Assembly (NCBI GenBank): GCA_030435675.1 | Contig: CM059624.1 | Coordinates: 1,264,769-1,328,768, forward strand | Length of the DNA stretch: 64,000 bases | Source: Steinernema hermaphroditum | Taxonomy: Eukaryota; Nematoda; Chromadorea; Rhabditida; Steinernematidae | Direction of reading: 5' to 3' | Shown: positions 33,210 to 45,169 of the stretch, piece after piece | Layout of the letters: every line of letters starts with the position of its first letter | Position numbering within the stretch: position 1 is the first letter of the stretch | The notes under the pieces: generated by a model | Databases searched by the model: none | The model's input: only the letters and a program-made list of their open reading frames with translations | What the model was told of the DNA's origin: nothing | Position numbers and translations under genes: made by a program

Positions 33210-33730
33210 ATTGACGATTGAGGGTTCTTATGTGACAAGGCCAATCTTCTAATGTAAATAATAGCCTATTCGTTGCATTTGGAAGACCAGAAAACGGCAA
33301 AAAATGAATAAGCCATTGGGAACAGGGCGTCCTTGGACTCATAGAATATCGAATCCCGGTAGATTCATCATAAATTTACCATTTGATAGGTACCTTTGCG
33401 ATACTTTGTGTTCTTCTCATATGTCACAGATCGCCGATGTACAAAATAAACGCATATGTACAGTAGAATCATGCGATGTCACCCAGAGCTGGACATAAGC
33501 TCGTCCGTATCAACCGGTTGATCTAACTGTAAATCTACTGCCCTCTTCCGGCCTTTTGTCTATTTTTCTGTGTCGTCCTGAGAGCGGCCAACGCTGTATG
33601 GAGTAACCCACCAGAAAAGAAGCAAATTCCGGATCGAAGAGCCATTTCCCGAAGCAGACAGGGACTCCGAACTCCGAAGCCGACAGGCAATTTCTGATTC
33701 TGTAATTTTCTGTCCGCATCTCTCCTGTCC
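33210..33730. other. No supported gene
   Basis: Overlapping minus-strand frames at 33510-33790 are mirror images of the region upstream of the F-box-like fragment; no motif seen. Confidence 0.35.
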
Positions 33731-33739
33731 GCTGGCGAG

Positions 33740-34333
33740 CTTGAGACCGAGGGTCTCGAAACGTATTTTGATGTCAAACATGTGATGCATCTACGCTTGG
33801 GCTGTCTCTGCTACGATGACACGTTTTCAAGGAACGTCTGGCCCGAGTACGTGAATAAGCTTGAAGTCTATAACTGCAGTTTCGACGCAGATTCGCTTTT
33901 CGGTGATTGGTTGAAGAAGCTTCTGAGAAAAGACTATCTCAGCCATCTTGAAGTTATAGCAATTTACAGCACCGTTGACATTACAGATATTGAGGAAGAA
34001 ATATTCAATGCAATTGTAACATGCAAGAATCTGAGTTTTGTGAAGATCTTTGGAAACCGGAACTTTCCTAATTTGGACGTAACGCTCCTAAAGAGCGTCT
34101 TGACGCTGTGGAAAGTCTCAAAAAGGGGATTCCTGAAAGAAGTGGAACTGGAAACGTGCTTTGAAGGTTCCAATGAGGAGGAAGCAGAACAGTTATGCCG
34201 AGAATTTTTTGGAGACAGGAAGCTGATTCACCATAAATCTGGACAAGGCGTTGTGCATTGGCATCACTGGCAGAAGAACGCGAATGACGACAAGGACATC
34301 ACCTCTCGAGACACGATCACCTTCTGTCCGTGA
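33740..34333 (+). pseudogene. 5'-truncated F-box-like gene copy
   Basis: Open reading from an in-frame stop at 33695 to the stop at 34333. The region from about 33740 aligns with the second half of the protein at 25089-25940 in order: a hydrophobic unit before WPEYVNKLEVYNCSF (compare WPHHVSELRITQCKF), then DWLKKLL, IFNAIVTCKNLSFVKIFGNR and a C-terminal GQGVVHWH. The N-terminal F-box-like part is absent upstream: no MxxVP-type start or matching helix was found in 33200-33740. It is therefore either a truncated copy or a gene whose first exons I cannot see. The remaining frame has no stop, so decay would be recent. Confidence 0.6.
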
Positions 34334-34986
34334 GATTTCAGAAGCTATGTAAGCGTGTTGGATTGAGTGTCCAATAATACTGCCAATGAAAATCCGATTT
34401 TCTATTTTATATGCTCTTCGATCAGCACCGTCTAAGGCGTCATATTAAGAAAGAAAAGAAGGCGGTGGGTCACGGTGTCATCAGAATCGAAGGGATCTTT
34501 CATTTGTGTCCGCACCGATCGGTCGGGTCCAATCGTTCACTGTGAAGTTCGGTCGGATGAAAGTGGCCTTTTGTGTTCCCCGCAACGATATCCTCGGCTA
34601 CCGAAGGCCACAGATAAAAGTGGGAATTGGAAACTTGGTTTCGAGACAGCGGCGGGCGTTTAAAATCTCGAACGAGAACGAAAACAATACCTCGAAATTG
34701 CCATGAAAACAAATATAATTAGACTGCCCTCTAGTCAATCACCACAACCGTAAGGCTGCGAATCTAAATTACACAAATAGTTAGTATAAAAAAGCGTAAT
34801 TTTAATTAGTCTTGTCTGATGAAAGAGGTTTCATGGAACAGTCGGTAATAGCGGTGTTTCCGAATTGTGGGTTGTCCCACAATGTCGCTTTCAATGATGA
34901 TTTGTGGTATCGTTGTTTTGAAAGGAACAGAAGCAGGACCAGTGATATGTCATGTCTACGTTGTCCGAGAACAAGAAGGTCTAAAC

Positions 34987-35239
34987 TAGGGATGCACCGG
35001 AACGAACCGAAAACAGTCAGAAGGTCTGGGGTTCGAATCCACCTGCAAGCAAAACTTTTTTATTTTCGTATTTTCTTGACATAGCATTCTGGAAACTGTT
35101 TGATTGTCTGATTCTACGTAAGCAAATTTTAAATATGCGGAAAAACGTGCGTAAAAAGTACATAAAAAAAGTTTTGCTCGTGGGTGGATTCGAACCCCGG
35201 ACCTTCTGACTGATTCCGGTTCGTTCCGGTGCATACCTA
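34987..35239. mobile_element. hAT-type MITE, copy 1
   Basis: 253 bases with long terminal inverted repeats beginning TAGGGATGCACCGGAACGAA. It is flanked by a perfect 8-bp target duplication, GTCTAAAC (34979-34986 and 35240-35247). TIR start and 8-bp duplication are those of hAT transposons. Both arms contain GGTTCGAATCC(A), a B-box-like word, next to GTCAGAAGGTC. No coding capacity; a foldback nonautonomous element. Confidence 0.88.
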
Positions 35240-35309
35240 GTCTAAACCTGTGACAGAGGGCACTGCTTTGAAGAGTTCACAATGCACGATCAAGCGAGAT
35301 AATGAATTA

Positions 35310-35518
35310 ACTATACTCTGTTTTTTCGATCGCAAAATCGGCCTTCAATCATCTCGTTGTGGGACCCATAAATCTGGCCCAACGCGTTGAAAATGACGAG
35401 CGAACATGCGAACTTCGTGCACTCGTTCTGTGGTTTTCAATGCACTTGGGTCAGATTTTTGGGTCCCACAACGAGATGATTGAAGGCCGATTTTGTGATC
35501 GAAAAAACAGAGTATAGT
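35310..35518. mobile_element. Foldback element (MITE-like)
   Basis: Begins ACTATACTCTGTTTTTTCGA and ends with its complement (..AACAGAGTATAGT). The arms are about 85 bases and nearly perfect, including AATCGGCCTTCAATCATCTC and GTTGTGGGACCCA. The middle ~40 bases are unpaired. I could not fix a target duplication, so the family is open. Confidence 0.75.
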
Positions 35519-35519
35519 C

Positions 35520-38500
35520 GTTCTGATATTTCCGCACATATAAGATGGTTATAATAGGCGACGTTAGTTCTTGGTTAACTCAGCTGTTCCCTGAATCACA
35601 TAACAAAAAGCATTCGATGGCCAACGAACTGTTTGGTTGCTGAAGTGGATTTCTACATGCCCAAAAAACTCGTTGACTTAGGCCGCCGCTATACTTGAAT
35701 TGGCTTTGAAAAATACTCTTACCACGTTCAGTCCTAACGGAGTTTGTAGGGCAATTTTCAAACGAAAACAAAGGATTTTAATTGCTTGAAAAACATATTT
35801 TCTTTATAATTCGGGGTATAATTACGTGACACATTCCGTCGGTTCATGAGATCGTCTATATAGTGGGAGACATCCCATTATTCCTCAGTACTATTCGGTA
35901 AGAGTCTTCTGTTCGGTGGGTGCATAATACAAGGTGGATGTCGTAAATACGCGCTAATTGTCGCAGTGCGCGGATTCAACTTCGCTGTGCCACACCGCCG
36001 CGCCAATTCCGGATTGAATTCTTCGCCTGGAAGGCGTCGAAGGCTCTCTGAAACTCCGCCAGCCGATCCGTAGATTGGATCCGCTCCGTTCGTCGTCTGC
36101 GCCTCTACCTGAATCAGCCTTGATCTCTCTAGTACCCACACAAACTAGCGGAATCGCCACCTTCAGCTCCGACATTGCGCCCCCGTCCCGAAGAGAGATA
36201 AGCGATGAATGAGATGTGACCCAAGAATAGCTCTTGTCTTTGTAATTGAGCGCTTTTAGGACTTCCGAACAGATCTCTTGATTGGCACGGGGCTATGTTG
36301 AAAGATTTCACTCTGCGGTTGTTTGGCTTCCCAAGCTCGCGATATATTTATATTGTAGTTGTTTATGTATCTGCGCGATTATGGATACTTGGAAAGGACG
36401 TGCATATTTAGAGATCGGTCCCTTCCTATTGCGTTTCAGAGGACGCAGTCGCCTCGATAGTCTGTAATCGGCTTGGATAAGACTCAAAATCAGGTAGGTA
36501 GGTGCTTTGCTGGAATATGTTCAAAATTCAAAATAGTAACAGTAATCTATTGTTCGTCTATGCATTATCTAGATAATTGAAAAAGTGTACTAATGATGGT
36601 AGAAATATTCTAAGGGTTCGTGTCGATTTTTAGCGGCTTCTCAAGGAAAGGCATCTTGGTATATGCGTAAAGATAGACCAGACGTGCAAATGTATCATTA
36701 CATAAACAATAAGACACGTTGATGATCTTGCTTGATGATCTTTTTTACCTTACGAATTTTATTACGATGCCTAACACTTTACATGCTACGTGCACCCCAA
36801 ATCTATCCATTGCTGCATGACGTCTTGTTGCGCTCGTTGTCGCCATCTTCTACTGCTTGCTTCTATCTCTCTTCTCCTGATCCACCTAAACACTGAAAAC
36901 GCCAACATGAGTAGGATTCACTTTTGCTTCGGCCGTCAGTCGACTCGTCTTGTCGACTCATATCGACTTGTCCTGACTCGGGTTTTCCCCACTGTTTTGG
37001 CTTATTTTGACTCATCTGCGCAAGCGGAGTGCATATATCTCCGCATATGGAGGCTGTTGCAAGGCTGTGATTCACCTCTTCTGCTATCGAGTAAGAAGAA
37101 ACTTTTGTACTATATTTTGCACTGGTTCGCCAACACCGATTAGTGAAACATTCAAGTGATCAGTGGTCAGTCATAGCCTTGCAACTGCCCGTATATGTGG
37201 AGATATGCACTACGTTTGCGTATAAAACTGATCAGTGTTGTTTGTAGTCATTGTAGTCACACAAAAACAGGCAGTTCCGCGGACTCCAAATGTATCCAAG
37301 CGAATGTCATATTATTAATTGGACACTTCATTGTTTTCCGTCTGGCCAACATCCGCGCTACGTCTAACCTGTTGCTGTTCGGTTCTTTCCACTACAGACG
37401 GTCAGGGCATTCGATTTTATAACAAAAAAGAGCCAATTCCGAAGCAGCGGATCGAGCTCAAACTTTGGCGATTTTTATTTCTACGACAGGTACGAGACCG
37501 TTCGAATCATATCTGAACCAGCCTGCGGGATCAAATATCTAGCCAACCGTATCGATTGACCACGAGTTCAAAATTACACTTTTCTATAGCCATCTTCTGT
37601 ATATAGCCATCGGCACTCGTAATAGCAAAGCTTCCGTGATCTGTGTACCTGGCCAGCTGTTTGACTGTAAGGCGTGTGGTCGCGGTTTAGTTAGTTTATA
37701 TTCGTGTCCTCCGGCGTTCTGCAGAAGCATCGTAGGACTTTTATTATTTTCATTGCTGCTTCATATGTAAGAGAATGCCGTAAAGTGCTGTCATAAATAG
37801 AGGGGGTGAACATAAATGAAAGTACACGTACTTGGTCATCTATTGGACAACAACCGTTGGTTTCGTGTTATTGAGCCAAATATCCGGATATATGATTCCT
37901 TTATTCACTTTAGATTTTATCATGGTTGACTACAATAGAAAGTCACTTACAGTGACTGAATCTATAGTCTTGTTTTTCCTTCAATGACGAATCTCATTTG
38001 CAGTCCAGGTCATACCAAAAATCCGTTTATTTGACTACATTTCTCATAGAAAAAACAAAAGGTAAACGCGATTCTGACGAGTTATTCTTCAAATTTGTAT
38101 GGGAAGGTCACACGTATCATGTTTCTGTTTTTTTCCACATTTTTCTGCTGCTCATATGTAGACATGTTCCTCTGGGTTCCTGCAAAGTCAAAATGGATTT
38201 TGACACTTCTGGGGTATCGAAATCCGACGCTTAATTAGCTGCCATTAGTCATATGTTTTTCTTATCCGCCAGACAGTCATGGATTGTCCATTTCTTTTTT
38301 TTTTTTTGGATTGTCCAGTCTTCCGGATTGATAGCCCTGCGCAGCATTAAGATTCAGCGAATGTTACGAAATATACGTTTAAAATAGCTGAGTAGATTGT
38401 ATTCTATAGGACATATATCTAAGTACTGGCTTCGAGCGAACTTGGCCTTTTGAGCAAATAAACAGTTTTATGCTGCCCTCCCCTATTCGAAAATAGAAAC

Positions 38501-38860
38501 AAATGCTGAAATATCGCGAAAACAACGCTACAAAGTCGCCTTTTAATCAGAAAAGCACTTGCACACGGTCAGTTTTCGCAGGTAAGGTAGTATTAGTAAA
38601 CAGGTTAGTTGCCATCCATTCCATTTTTCGCTTGGTTATATCGCGATAGTACAATGGGCAGGAAGTTGGTTGGTACGGTTTGTACGATAGAAGACAGCAG
38701 ATAAAACTAGGATCCGAGCCCACGGTTATGTTGATTAGTGTGTCTGACATCGACAACTTGGACACTGTCGCTGATAAGTCTATCCCTTTTTTTTGTTCAC
38801 ATACCAGAGCCCGCATTCGATCATTTCAGTGGTGGTCGTTTTCAGTCAACAGATATATTG
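35520..38860. other. Gene-poor stretch
   Basis: No gene I can support. A plus-strand frame at 36790-37143 starts with a leader-like MTSCCARCRHLLLLASISLL but continues without a family pattern. Minus-strand frames at 35878-36175 are GC-rich and overlap in two readings. A run of twelve T at 38297-38308 is simple sequence. Confidence 0.35.
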
Positions 38861-38861
38861 A

Positions 38862-38945
38862 GGACTGAGGCCGGTGTCGAACCCACCCCGATCGATTACA
38901 AATCAAAAGCGTTTGCACTGAGCCACATAGACAGTTCCAAGGAAT
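38862..38945 (-). repeat. tRNA-like dispersed repeat, copy 2
   Basis: The minus strand reads GAACTGTCTATGTGGCTCAG, then GATTTGTAATCGATCGGGGT and GGGTTCGACACC. It matches 43332-43412 block by block and keeps a B-box-like GGTTCGA. Confidence 0.6.
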
Positions 38946-38949
38946 CGGC

Positions 38950-40260
38950 TCAGTGTCACTATGCCTTTGGGATTGATAGGCTGTTTCGCTTCGTTTTCTA
39001 GGTTAGTCTTCACTTAACTAAAGCGATTTTATGAGCGCCAATCTTGCCGCCCGCAGGGCTATGGTGTCGTCATTCGAAAGACCGTTAGCATTTTGGATGC
39101 AACGATTTCTGTTTGTTGACTGATTTAAGGTCAAATTCAATTCGTTTCACGACTTCAAATCTTAGCAACAAGACCGTTAATTCCTAATGGGCGCGTTTGT
39201 TTCACTCATAAACACTTTCGGATTATCTTTCACAGGTACCCCCTTTATTAAGCTGTGGACATTTCAGAGCTATGGTTTGATTGTAAAAAAACGACGTACT
39301 AGACCGGGAAGTCAACTCAATTTTGTCCTGAACACAAATTTTGTTCTGTATGTTTTTGTTTTGGATATCTCACTATATCCCAGACACAGATAAAAACTCA
39401 TTAGAAGCGATTCATCAGAGACCCTCTTTCCAGACCCCAGACCCTCTCTTACCCTCATATCATATAGGCTGTTCGTCTCTTTTTCATCACCACTTCATAT
39501 ATCACTTCCTTACCAGTCTAAGTGTCCCAGTTCCCATAATCTAGTGGCGCCACTTTCTCACGCGCCCTCCCAAGATAATGAGAACAGACCATTGTGTCTA
39601 GGATCCTACTGGGAACCAAAAACCATAAGCTTAATGAGATCTCGATCCTGGGTGGTAACTTTGCGAGCAGACAACCAATCTTGTTGATGTTGATGACGAC
39701 TTAGGCGTCATATTGCCATCGTCTCATATTCTATTTTTCGACCTGACGCCTAGGCGGGCCAGACAGGGAACTCACGCAGAGTTGACGAAGGCATCTATTC
39801 AACTTTTTCTCCTCTTTGTCTTCGTCGCTCTTTGACCGTCTCCCGTCTTTATGCATTCAGTCTTTTGTTCTTTGATGCCGCGATCATCGCCGGCCACATT
39901 GATAAGACATAAAAAGAGCGCCAAAAAGGGGCACTGATGACAATGGTGTCTTCCCCTCCATAGGCGGGAAAACAGCCTCGCGATCGCGTGAGAATGTCAG
40001 TTAGAACAGGAGTGCTTTTGTCGTATCCACCTGCGAAATTCTGTTTTTGTGTACGTTTTTTCGAGATTCGTATAGCTGCTGAAACGGACTTCTTAAAAAT
40101 TTATGCAAATGCTTCCTCGATTTCGTGTTAAGAGTCGTAGTAAATAGGGGGACATACCCAATACCTATATTATCCAGGACCACCATAGTAGTATGGTTCA
40201 ACCATCTTTTTTATCACATTAAAAGAAACCGATCTTTTGACTATAACTGAGGACTTCAAA
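38950..40260. other. No supported gene
   Basis: The phrase CCGCCCGCAGGGCTATGG at about 39050 recurs at 43210 (CCGTCCGCAGGGCTACGA), another hint that these repeats are composite. No coding region seen. Confidence 0.35.
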
Positions 40261-40269
40261 ACTGGGTCA

Positions 40270-40620
40270 GTAGGTCGTTCCTGGCCGTAGTTTTTCACGA
40301 TCGCTCCGGATCCCTAAAAGCTGTGCGAGAGTCGAGAGTAAGGACCCGAAAGTCGAGAGCTATAAACCCCTCGGAAATCAGAGAGTCGAGACTGTACACA
40401 GCCCTGTTCCGGATCCCAAAAGACCTTGACGTACCAGGGTGCCGGAGTTCTATCCGTTAGGGAGCGCTTCTACCGCTCGACCCTATCCGGCATGGTCCAC
40501 TCAAGCCGAAGGTCGTCTCCAGCCACCCAGATGATAATCCACCCCGCTCATCAATCTCAACGCCGTCGGATTAATCTCTTGATCACTAAGAAGCTCTCGC
40601 AAACCGCTGAGATTGCCGCA
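40270..40620 (+). repeat. GC-rich dispersed repeat, copy 3 (split)
   Basis: Two blocks of the repeat seen at 59900-60150 are separated by ~115 inserted bases: GGCCGTAGTT..GATCGCTCCGGATCCC and then GGATCCCAAAAGACC..ACCAGGGTGCCGGAGTTC, followed by ATCACTAAGAAGCTC. Confidence 0.5.
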
Positions 40621-40862
40621 AAGACCATCGTTGTATCCTGCCGAAAGAGTGTTTATTTTTCTTGACTTCCCTGTTTTTTTCCACTCACTTGTTTTCCTTT
40701 GAGCAAAATGCTTTTCTATTGTTCGTTGTGCGGAGAGCAGAAAAGATTTGAAAGTCATTAAAGGTGGTTGCCTAGAGTTCGGAAAAATCGATTCAAACGC
40801 GCATTTTTTGCCATCAAACGCTTCCGAGAGACATAACCCTTACGTTAACTTCAGGGTAAACG

Positions 40863-41724
40863 ATGAAAGCGCATGTGCTTCTTCTTGTTGTACTCCTCGT
40901 ATCGTCGCCGCTGGCAGAAGCCGCCCGACATCAAGAAGGACCGATCCCGAATGTAATATCTCTCCCCTCCTCGTTTTTTCTACTTTTTTTTGGATCCTGC
41001 TTTAGCCGATTCAACTGTACCAGGAGTTCTTCGCGAACCTCGGATTCTCACGTAACCACTTTCCGTCGTTCGAGGATTATCTGAGCACACGGAAACTACT
41101 TGCAAGAGAGCGTCGCTTTGGAGGGCTGCGCAAGATGTGTAGCTTGATGGATAACTTGGAAAATGGCTTGGACTTGGTGCACCAGGCGACGAAAAGAGAC
41201 CCGCGATATGACCTCCCATCGGTCTTGGACGAATATGCTCTTCCTGAGGATAAGCCGCGATACATGGCTGAATTTCAGAGCCTTCGTGTATTCTGCTATT
41301 CTGGATACAATGGTGAGTTCGGTGGACATAAGCCGGAATCGGCTTCGTATCGAGCTTCTTATCCAAACTGCCAAATTTAGAATATCTCGATCACGTCAAA
41401 TGCCTCCAGCCCATCTTCCTGGACGTCACCACAGCTGATGACCTCCGATCCTGCAAAAAGCTGGACATGGTCGGCTTCCTCTTGAGCGGGCTCGACTGCA
41501 GGTGTGCCTCATCTTAGTTTCTTTTCAAAAAGTGTACCCCTTTCAGCGTCTTCGACGAGAACATGAAATGTCTCACGGAGAAGTACATCGCCCAGTGCGG
41601 AGAGTCCGAAGCCAGAAGCCTGGCGCGTCTTGCCTGCAAGGAGATCTCCTTGGCCGTCGAAGGGTTCTGCCGCGCGGAGATTGACTGTCCGTTCGTTCCG
41701 GAGGAAGAAGGCGTTTTCATCTGA
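40863..41724 (+). CDS. Secreted DUF19-like protein
   Basis: Exons 40863-40952, 41006-41312, 41381-41501 and 41547-41724 (phases 0, 1, 2) give about 231 residues. Signal peptide MKAHVLLLVVLLVSSPLAEA. Exon 2 carries FANLGFSRNHFPSFEDYL, KMCSLMDNL and a YN boundary; exon 3 CLQPIFLDV and SCKKLDMV; exon 4 KCLTEKYIAQCGESEARSLA, then LACKE and IDCP. Cys spacing and intron phases follow the DUF19 genes at 15-33 kb, but the sequence is diverged and the C-terminal tail is acidic and longer. AATAAA follows about 70 bases after the stop. Start of exon 2 could shift to an internal CAG. Likely secreted; role unknown. Confidence 0.8.
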
Positions 41725-41829
41725 ACGTTGAGATGCTGTCGAAGTCGTCTGTCGATTGAGTCGTCCCCCCTTGATTTTATAGTCGTAACTGTCGTAAATA
41801 AACGTTGCATACCGCGAGTGAAATGTTTA

Positions 41830-43330
41830 CGTAACGACGTTTTATGGTCGAAAAAGATGGGGCAACAACAGTGACTCACAGCATACCCTGCACTGACACT
41901 CGGTTACAATAGGACACCTAGCATTGACTCGATCCCGGGCCTATCAGCGACAATGATTTCCCCTACCGCAAATGTAGGAGAGCCAAGTAGAGAACGGTTA
42001 ATTCGTTATTTATTTGATCATATTCTAACAGAGAAGTGTGTAAGAGCTTGAGCAGAGTGGCTAAGCCTTAATTTTGGCCCACTTTGACCTACAGATTTGA
42101 TCCAAAGAGAAAAAGGCTGTTGAATGATTTGGCGACACAAAATCGCCGGTGCTATGGTTGCTATTGGTTGCTTAGAATCTTTAAAAATCCAATACATAGA
42201 CTTATACTTGCCTCTCTCATTGACTTATCTGACCTTGTCATCACTCTTTTCACAACGTCCTGATTGATGGCCGCTCTTGTCCCTTTTTTCCAATTTTACA
42301 CCCGTGAACTTGCCATTGCCCTCCGGACCTCTTAGTGTTAGCACTTCGTGCATTGTCTCGTGCGTGATGTCGTTCTGTTGCATACAGTTTTAATCACTCC
42401 AGCTTAATGTGTTCCAAGCGGCCTTATTTGGGATCTTGATGTGTTGCTCAGATCAGAAAATCAGCATGACCGGGGTTTACCTCTTATAATGTCTTCCATA
42501 GAATCTCCGTCCTCCTCTATGTTAGAAGCTTAACTTCTCCAGTAATGGCATCTTATTTTGGACACTTTGTCTTTCTCATTCACTAATCTATCCTCGTCAT
42601 AGTCCTTTCCACACGTTTTCACACGATTGATGTCTATTTTTCTTGTCCTTTTTTCCGAATTTTACACCAGTGAGCTGCTGCCCTCTCGACCTCCTTGTGT
42701 TAGTTGTACTTTTTCCACTGTCTTCCATACAATCTCTGTGTTCCTTTTATACATTTCATATGGGCAACCCGAGATGAAATGTTCAATTGCGTAATCGAAG
42801 CGTTCCGAATGGCACAATCCAACAGGGTGCTTATCACTGACTTTTTTTGCATTGCGATTAGCGTTCCGAACGCCCGGCGACTCTTATTTCCTTAAACCGG
42901 GCGTTAGGAACGATAAAAATAAGAACTGTTTGCGTTTGTGACAGAATGATGCCCATTTATGGTGGGTTTATAAGGGTTCACTGGCATTCAGTTCTATAAC
43001 GTCCTTTCGCGCTGAAAGTGGTCCATCGAGTCGCTTTGTAGACGTCCAAGCAGGGTTTTTTGGATACCCAGTAGTATGGCTTTGTGATTTGCATAGATTG
43101 TGGTCGTTGGAGTGAACACTAGAGTCTCTATTTATCATCTTTTTTCGTTTTATTCGCGGTTCATACCGCCTATTCGCGGTTCATATCGCCGGTAGGCTAC
43201 TGCCGTCTTGCCGTCCGCAGGGCTACGATAGCTCCATGGCGCTAAGAGCCAATTAGGACACTAGTAGCCTTCCGACCGTTAGGGCTTTCGGAGAAGGACG
43301 CCATGGCGAGTTGCAGTGAACCGGTCTGAG
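41830..43330. other. Gene-poor stretch with local repeats
   Basis: No gene supported. A ~140 bp segment at about 42224-42365 recurs imperfectly at 42579-42722 (shared CTTTTTTCC.AATTTTACACC). An inverted repeat lies at 42861-42911: GCGTTCCGAACGCCCGG and CCGGGCGTTAGGAACG, able to form a ~16-bp stem. Confidence 0.5.
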
Positions 43331-43331
43331 C

Positions 43332-43412
43332 CGAACTGTCTAGGCGGCTCATTGCGAGCGTGTCTGATTTGTAATCGGTCGGGGTCGGTTCGGCGCCGCC
43401 CTCAGACCTCAC
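43332..43412 (+). repeat. tRNA-like dispersed repeat, copy 3
   Basis: GAACTGTCTAGGCGGCTCAT, then GATTTGTAATCGGTCGGGGT and GGTTCGGCGCC. Best preserved of the family. The TTTGTAA segment resembles a Thr anticodon loop (TGT), so a tRNA-Thr origin is possible, but the acceptor ends do not pair convincingly. Confidence 0.6.
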
Positions 43413-43767
43413 TTTGCATATTGTCAGATACAGGCTGACGACAAAATTTTGCTCATCGTTGTGGGGTTAAAGAGGATAACCAGATTCCAGTTTGACTATT
43501 TTCCTATTGTTTTTCGTTTAGGCCATCAAATCATTTTCGAAAGTTCAATTTATTTCAAACAGTCGTCGGTCCCGGGACTGCAAACTACCGTAACCACTGT
43601 GCTGTTACGGTATCATTGTCTACACTTTACAAACTCTTTTTGTGTTTTTGCTCCATCCCTTTATTGGAGTTATTCTCTCGTGCGTTTTTTGGCGATACCT
43701 ACATAGTATATTGTGTTTTCAGTCACCCTCGAGTATGGACAGACCGTCTCTGCCCTCTACTAACAGA

Positions 43768-44226
43768 ATGTCGGATAACAACGGCAAGGCAAAGAATATT
43801 CTCAAGGCTGTCGCCATCGGTGCTGCTGTTGCCGGAACTGCAGCCGTCGCTATTGTAAGTGCCCCTGTTGTCGCTGCTGCTGGAATCCCAGCTGGAGCTG
43901 TTGGATTGAGTGCTGGTGGAGTCGCTTCTGGGATGGCATCCGGATTGATCTATTATTTCGCAAGTGAGCTTTTTTTTTCATTTCTTAATTTTGTGAATTC
44001 AGCAAGGGTTCCCGAGTTCGCCAGATTTGCAGGAAGTGCAGCAGGACCCGGTGGAGCTGGAGGCGATCACGCCGGGGCCGGAGCGAACAATTCCGTACCA
44101 AAGAAGGATCCTGGCGGCGACACGAAGGAAAAGAACGACAAGAAGTGCGAAACTGTCGGGCCGAAGGAGGAGCTTGAAAGCGGCAGCAGCGATGACGAAG
44201 AGGAGAAGCCGAAGGATCAGAAGTGA
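43768..44226 (+). CDS. IFI6/ISG12-like membrane protein, copy 1
   Basis: Exons 43768-43963 and 44003-44226 give 139 residues. The start is chosen at 43768 because the other three copies begin MSDNN; an upstream ATG at 43735 would add 11. A TTTTCAG acceptor lies just upstream. Residues about 8-55 are a run of Ala, Gly and Val (AVAIGAAVAGTAAVAIVSAP; GAVGLSAGGVASGMASG), as in the ISG12 hydrophobic core. The second half has diverged from the other copies, and the tail is rich in Lys, Asp and Glu (EEEKPKDQK). The phase-1 intron is in the same place as in copies 2-4. In vertebrates this family acts in mitochondria and ER membranes; a nematode role is unknown. Confidence 0.75.
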   Translation: MSDNNGKAKNILKAVAIGAAVAGTAAVAIVSAPVVAAAGIPAGAVGLSAGGVASGMASGLIYYFASELFFSFLNFVNSARVPEFARFAGSAAGPGGAGGDHAGAGANNSVPKKDPGGDTKEKNDKKCETVGPKEELESGSSDDEEEKPKDQK

Positions 44227-44502
44227 GCTGTTGTTCTGTCGAAGTTGTACATGTATATTTTTTCACATTTCCAATAAAACTCTTACTGTTTAGATGAAGA
44301 TCTTCACATTGAGGTGTGCTGTCTACGTCCAGTAGTATTGATACCTTGATCTGGAGCTCGGTTTCCCACTGTTTTGTTCACTTCTGCGCAATTTTATATT
44401 CACATGCACTGTATTTTTATTGGATTTCGCGTTCATTCCGTCGTGAATTTTTGTTCGCGTCCAGTTGGGTGTACTGTTTTGCTTTCAGAGTGTCTACTAA
44501 CC

Positions 44503-45013
44503 ATGTCGGATAATAACAACAAGACGAAGAAAATCCTGAAGGGAGTCGCCATCGGAACTGGTGTCGGCCTTGCAGTTGGAGCCACGGCTGCTGTGAGCAT
44601 TCCTCTTATTGTAGGCGCTCTTGGATTCGGTAGTGGAGGCATCGCTGCTGGCTCCATGGCCGCTTGGATGATGAGTCTCGGGGGAGGTGAGTCGATGAGA
44701 GCTGTTCGTGAGTCATGTGCGTTTAGGAGCCACTCCCGCTGCTGTCGCCGTCATGCAGAGCATTGGTGCTACCGGCGTCATCGCCACGTCGACCGCAGTA
44801 GCCACTGCAACCGCTGCCGGAGCTGCTGGAGCTGCCGCCGGAGCAAGCGGTTCGGAAGGAGAAGAGTCGAAGGAAAAGAACGGCGGTTCTGGCGATGGAA
44901 AGAAGGAAAAGGACGAACAGAAGGGAAAAGAGGAGAAAACGGAAGAGGACGGCAGCAGCGACAGCAGCGATGACGAAGAAGAGAAGGCGAAGGATCGGAA
45001 GTGTTGCTGTTGA
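44503..45013 (+). CDS. IFI6/ISG12-like membrane protein, copy 2, CCC end
   Basis: Exons 44503-44686 and 44727-45013 give 156 residues. TTTCAG lies 14 bases before the ATG. The core GALGFGSGGIAAGSMAAWMM followed by TPAAVAVMQSIGATG matches the IFI6/IFI27 signature (GF..GIAA.S.AA.MMS and VA.LQS.GA.G) as I know it. The two halves are two glycine-zipper hydrophobic segments, about residues 15-58 and 62-95. The tail (about 98-152) is almost only Glu, Lys, Asp, Ser and Gly. It ends RKCCC, a C-terminal Cys cluster not found in copies 1, 3 or 4 and suitable for lipid attachment. Phase-1 intron splits GG|GA. Confidence 0.8.
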
Positions 45014-45169
45014 GCCGTTGTTCTTTTAAAGTTGTACATGTATATTTTTTCACATTTCCGGTAAAACTCGCGAAATTTTAAATGAAGATTAGGACACTGA
45101 GGTGTGCTGGTTACGGCCAGTAGTATCAGATACCTTGATTTGGAGCCCAGTTTCCCGACTTCACTTTTA

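Noticed and set aside
36790..37143. 117-codon frame with leader-like start
   Set aside because: Possible secretion leader, but the rest lacks cysteine pattern, peptide repeats or paralogue support.
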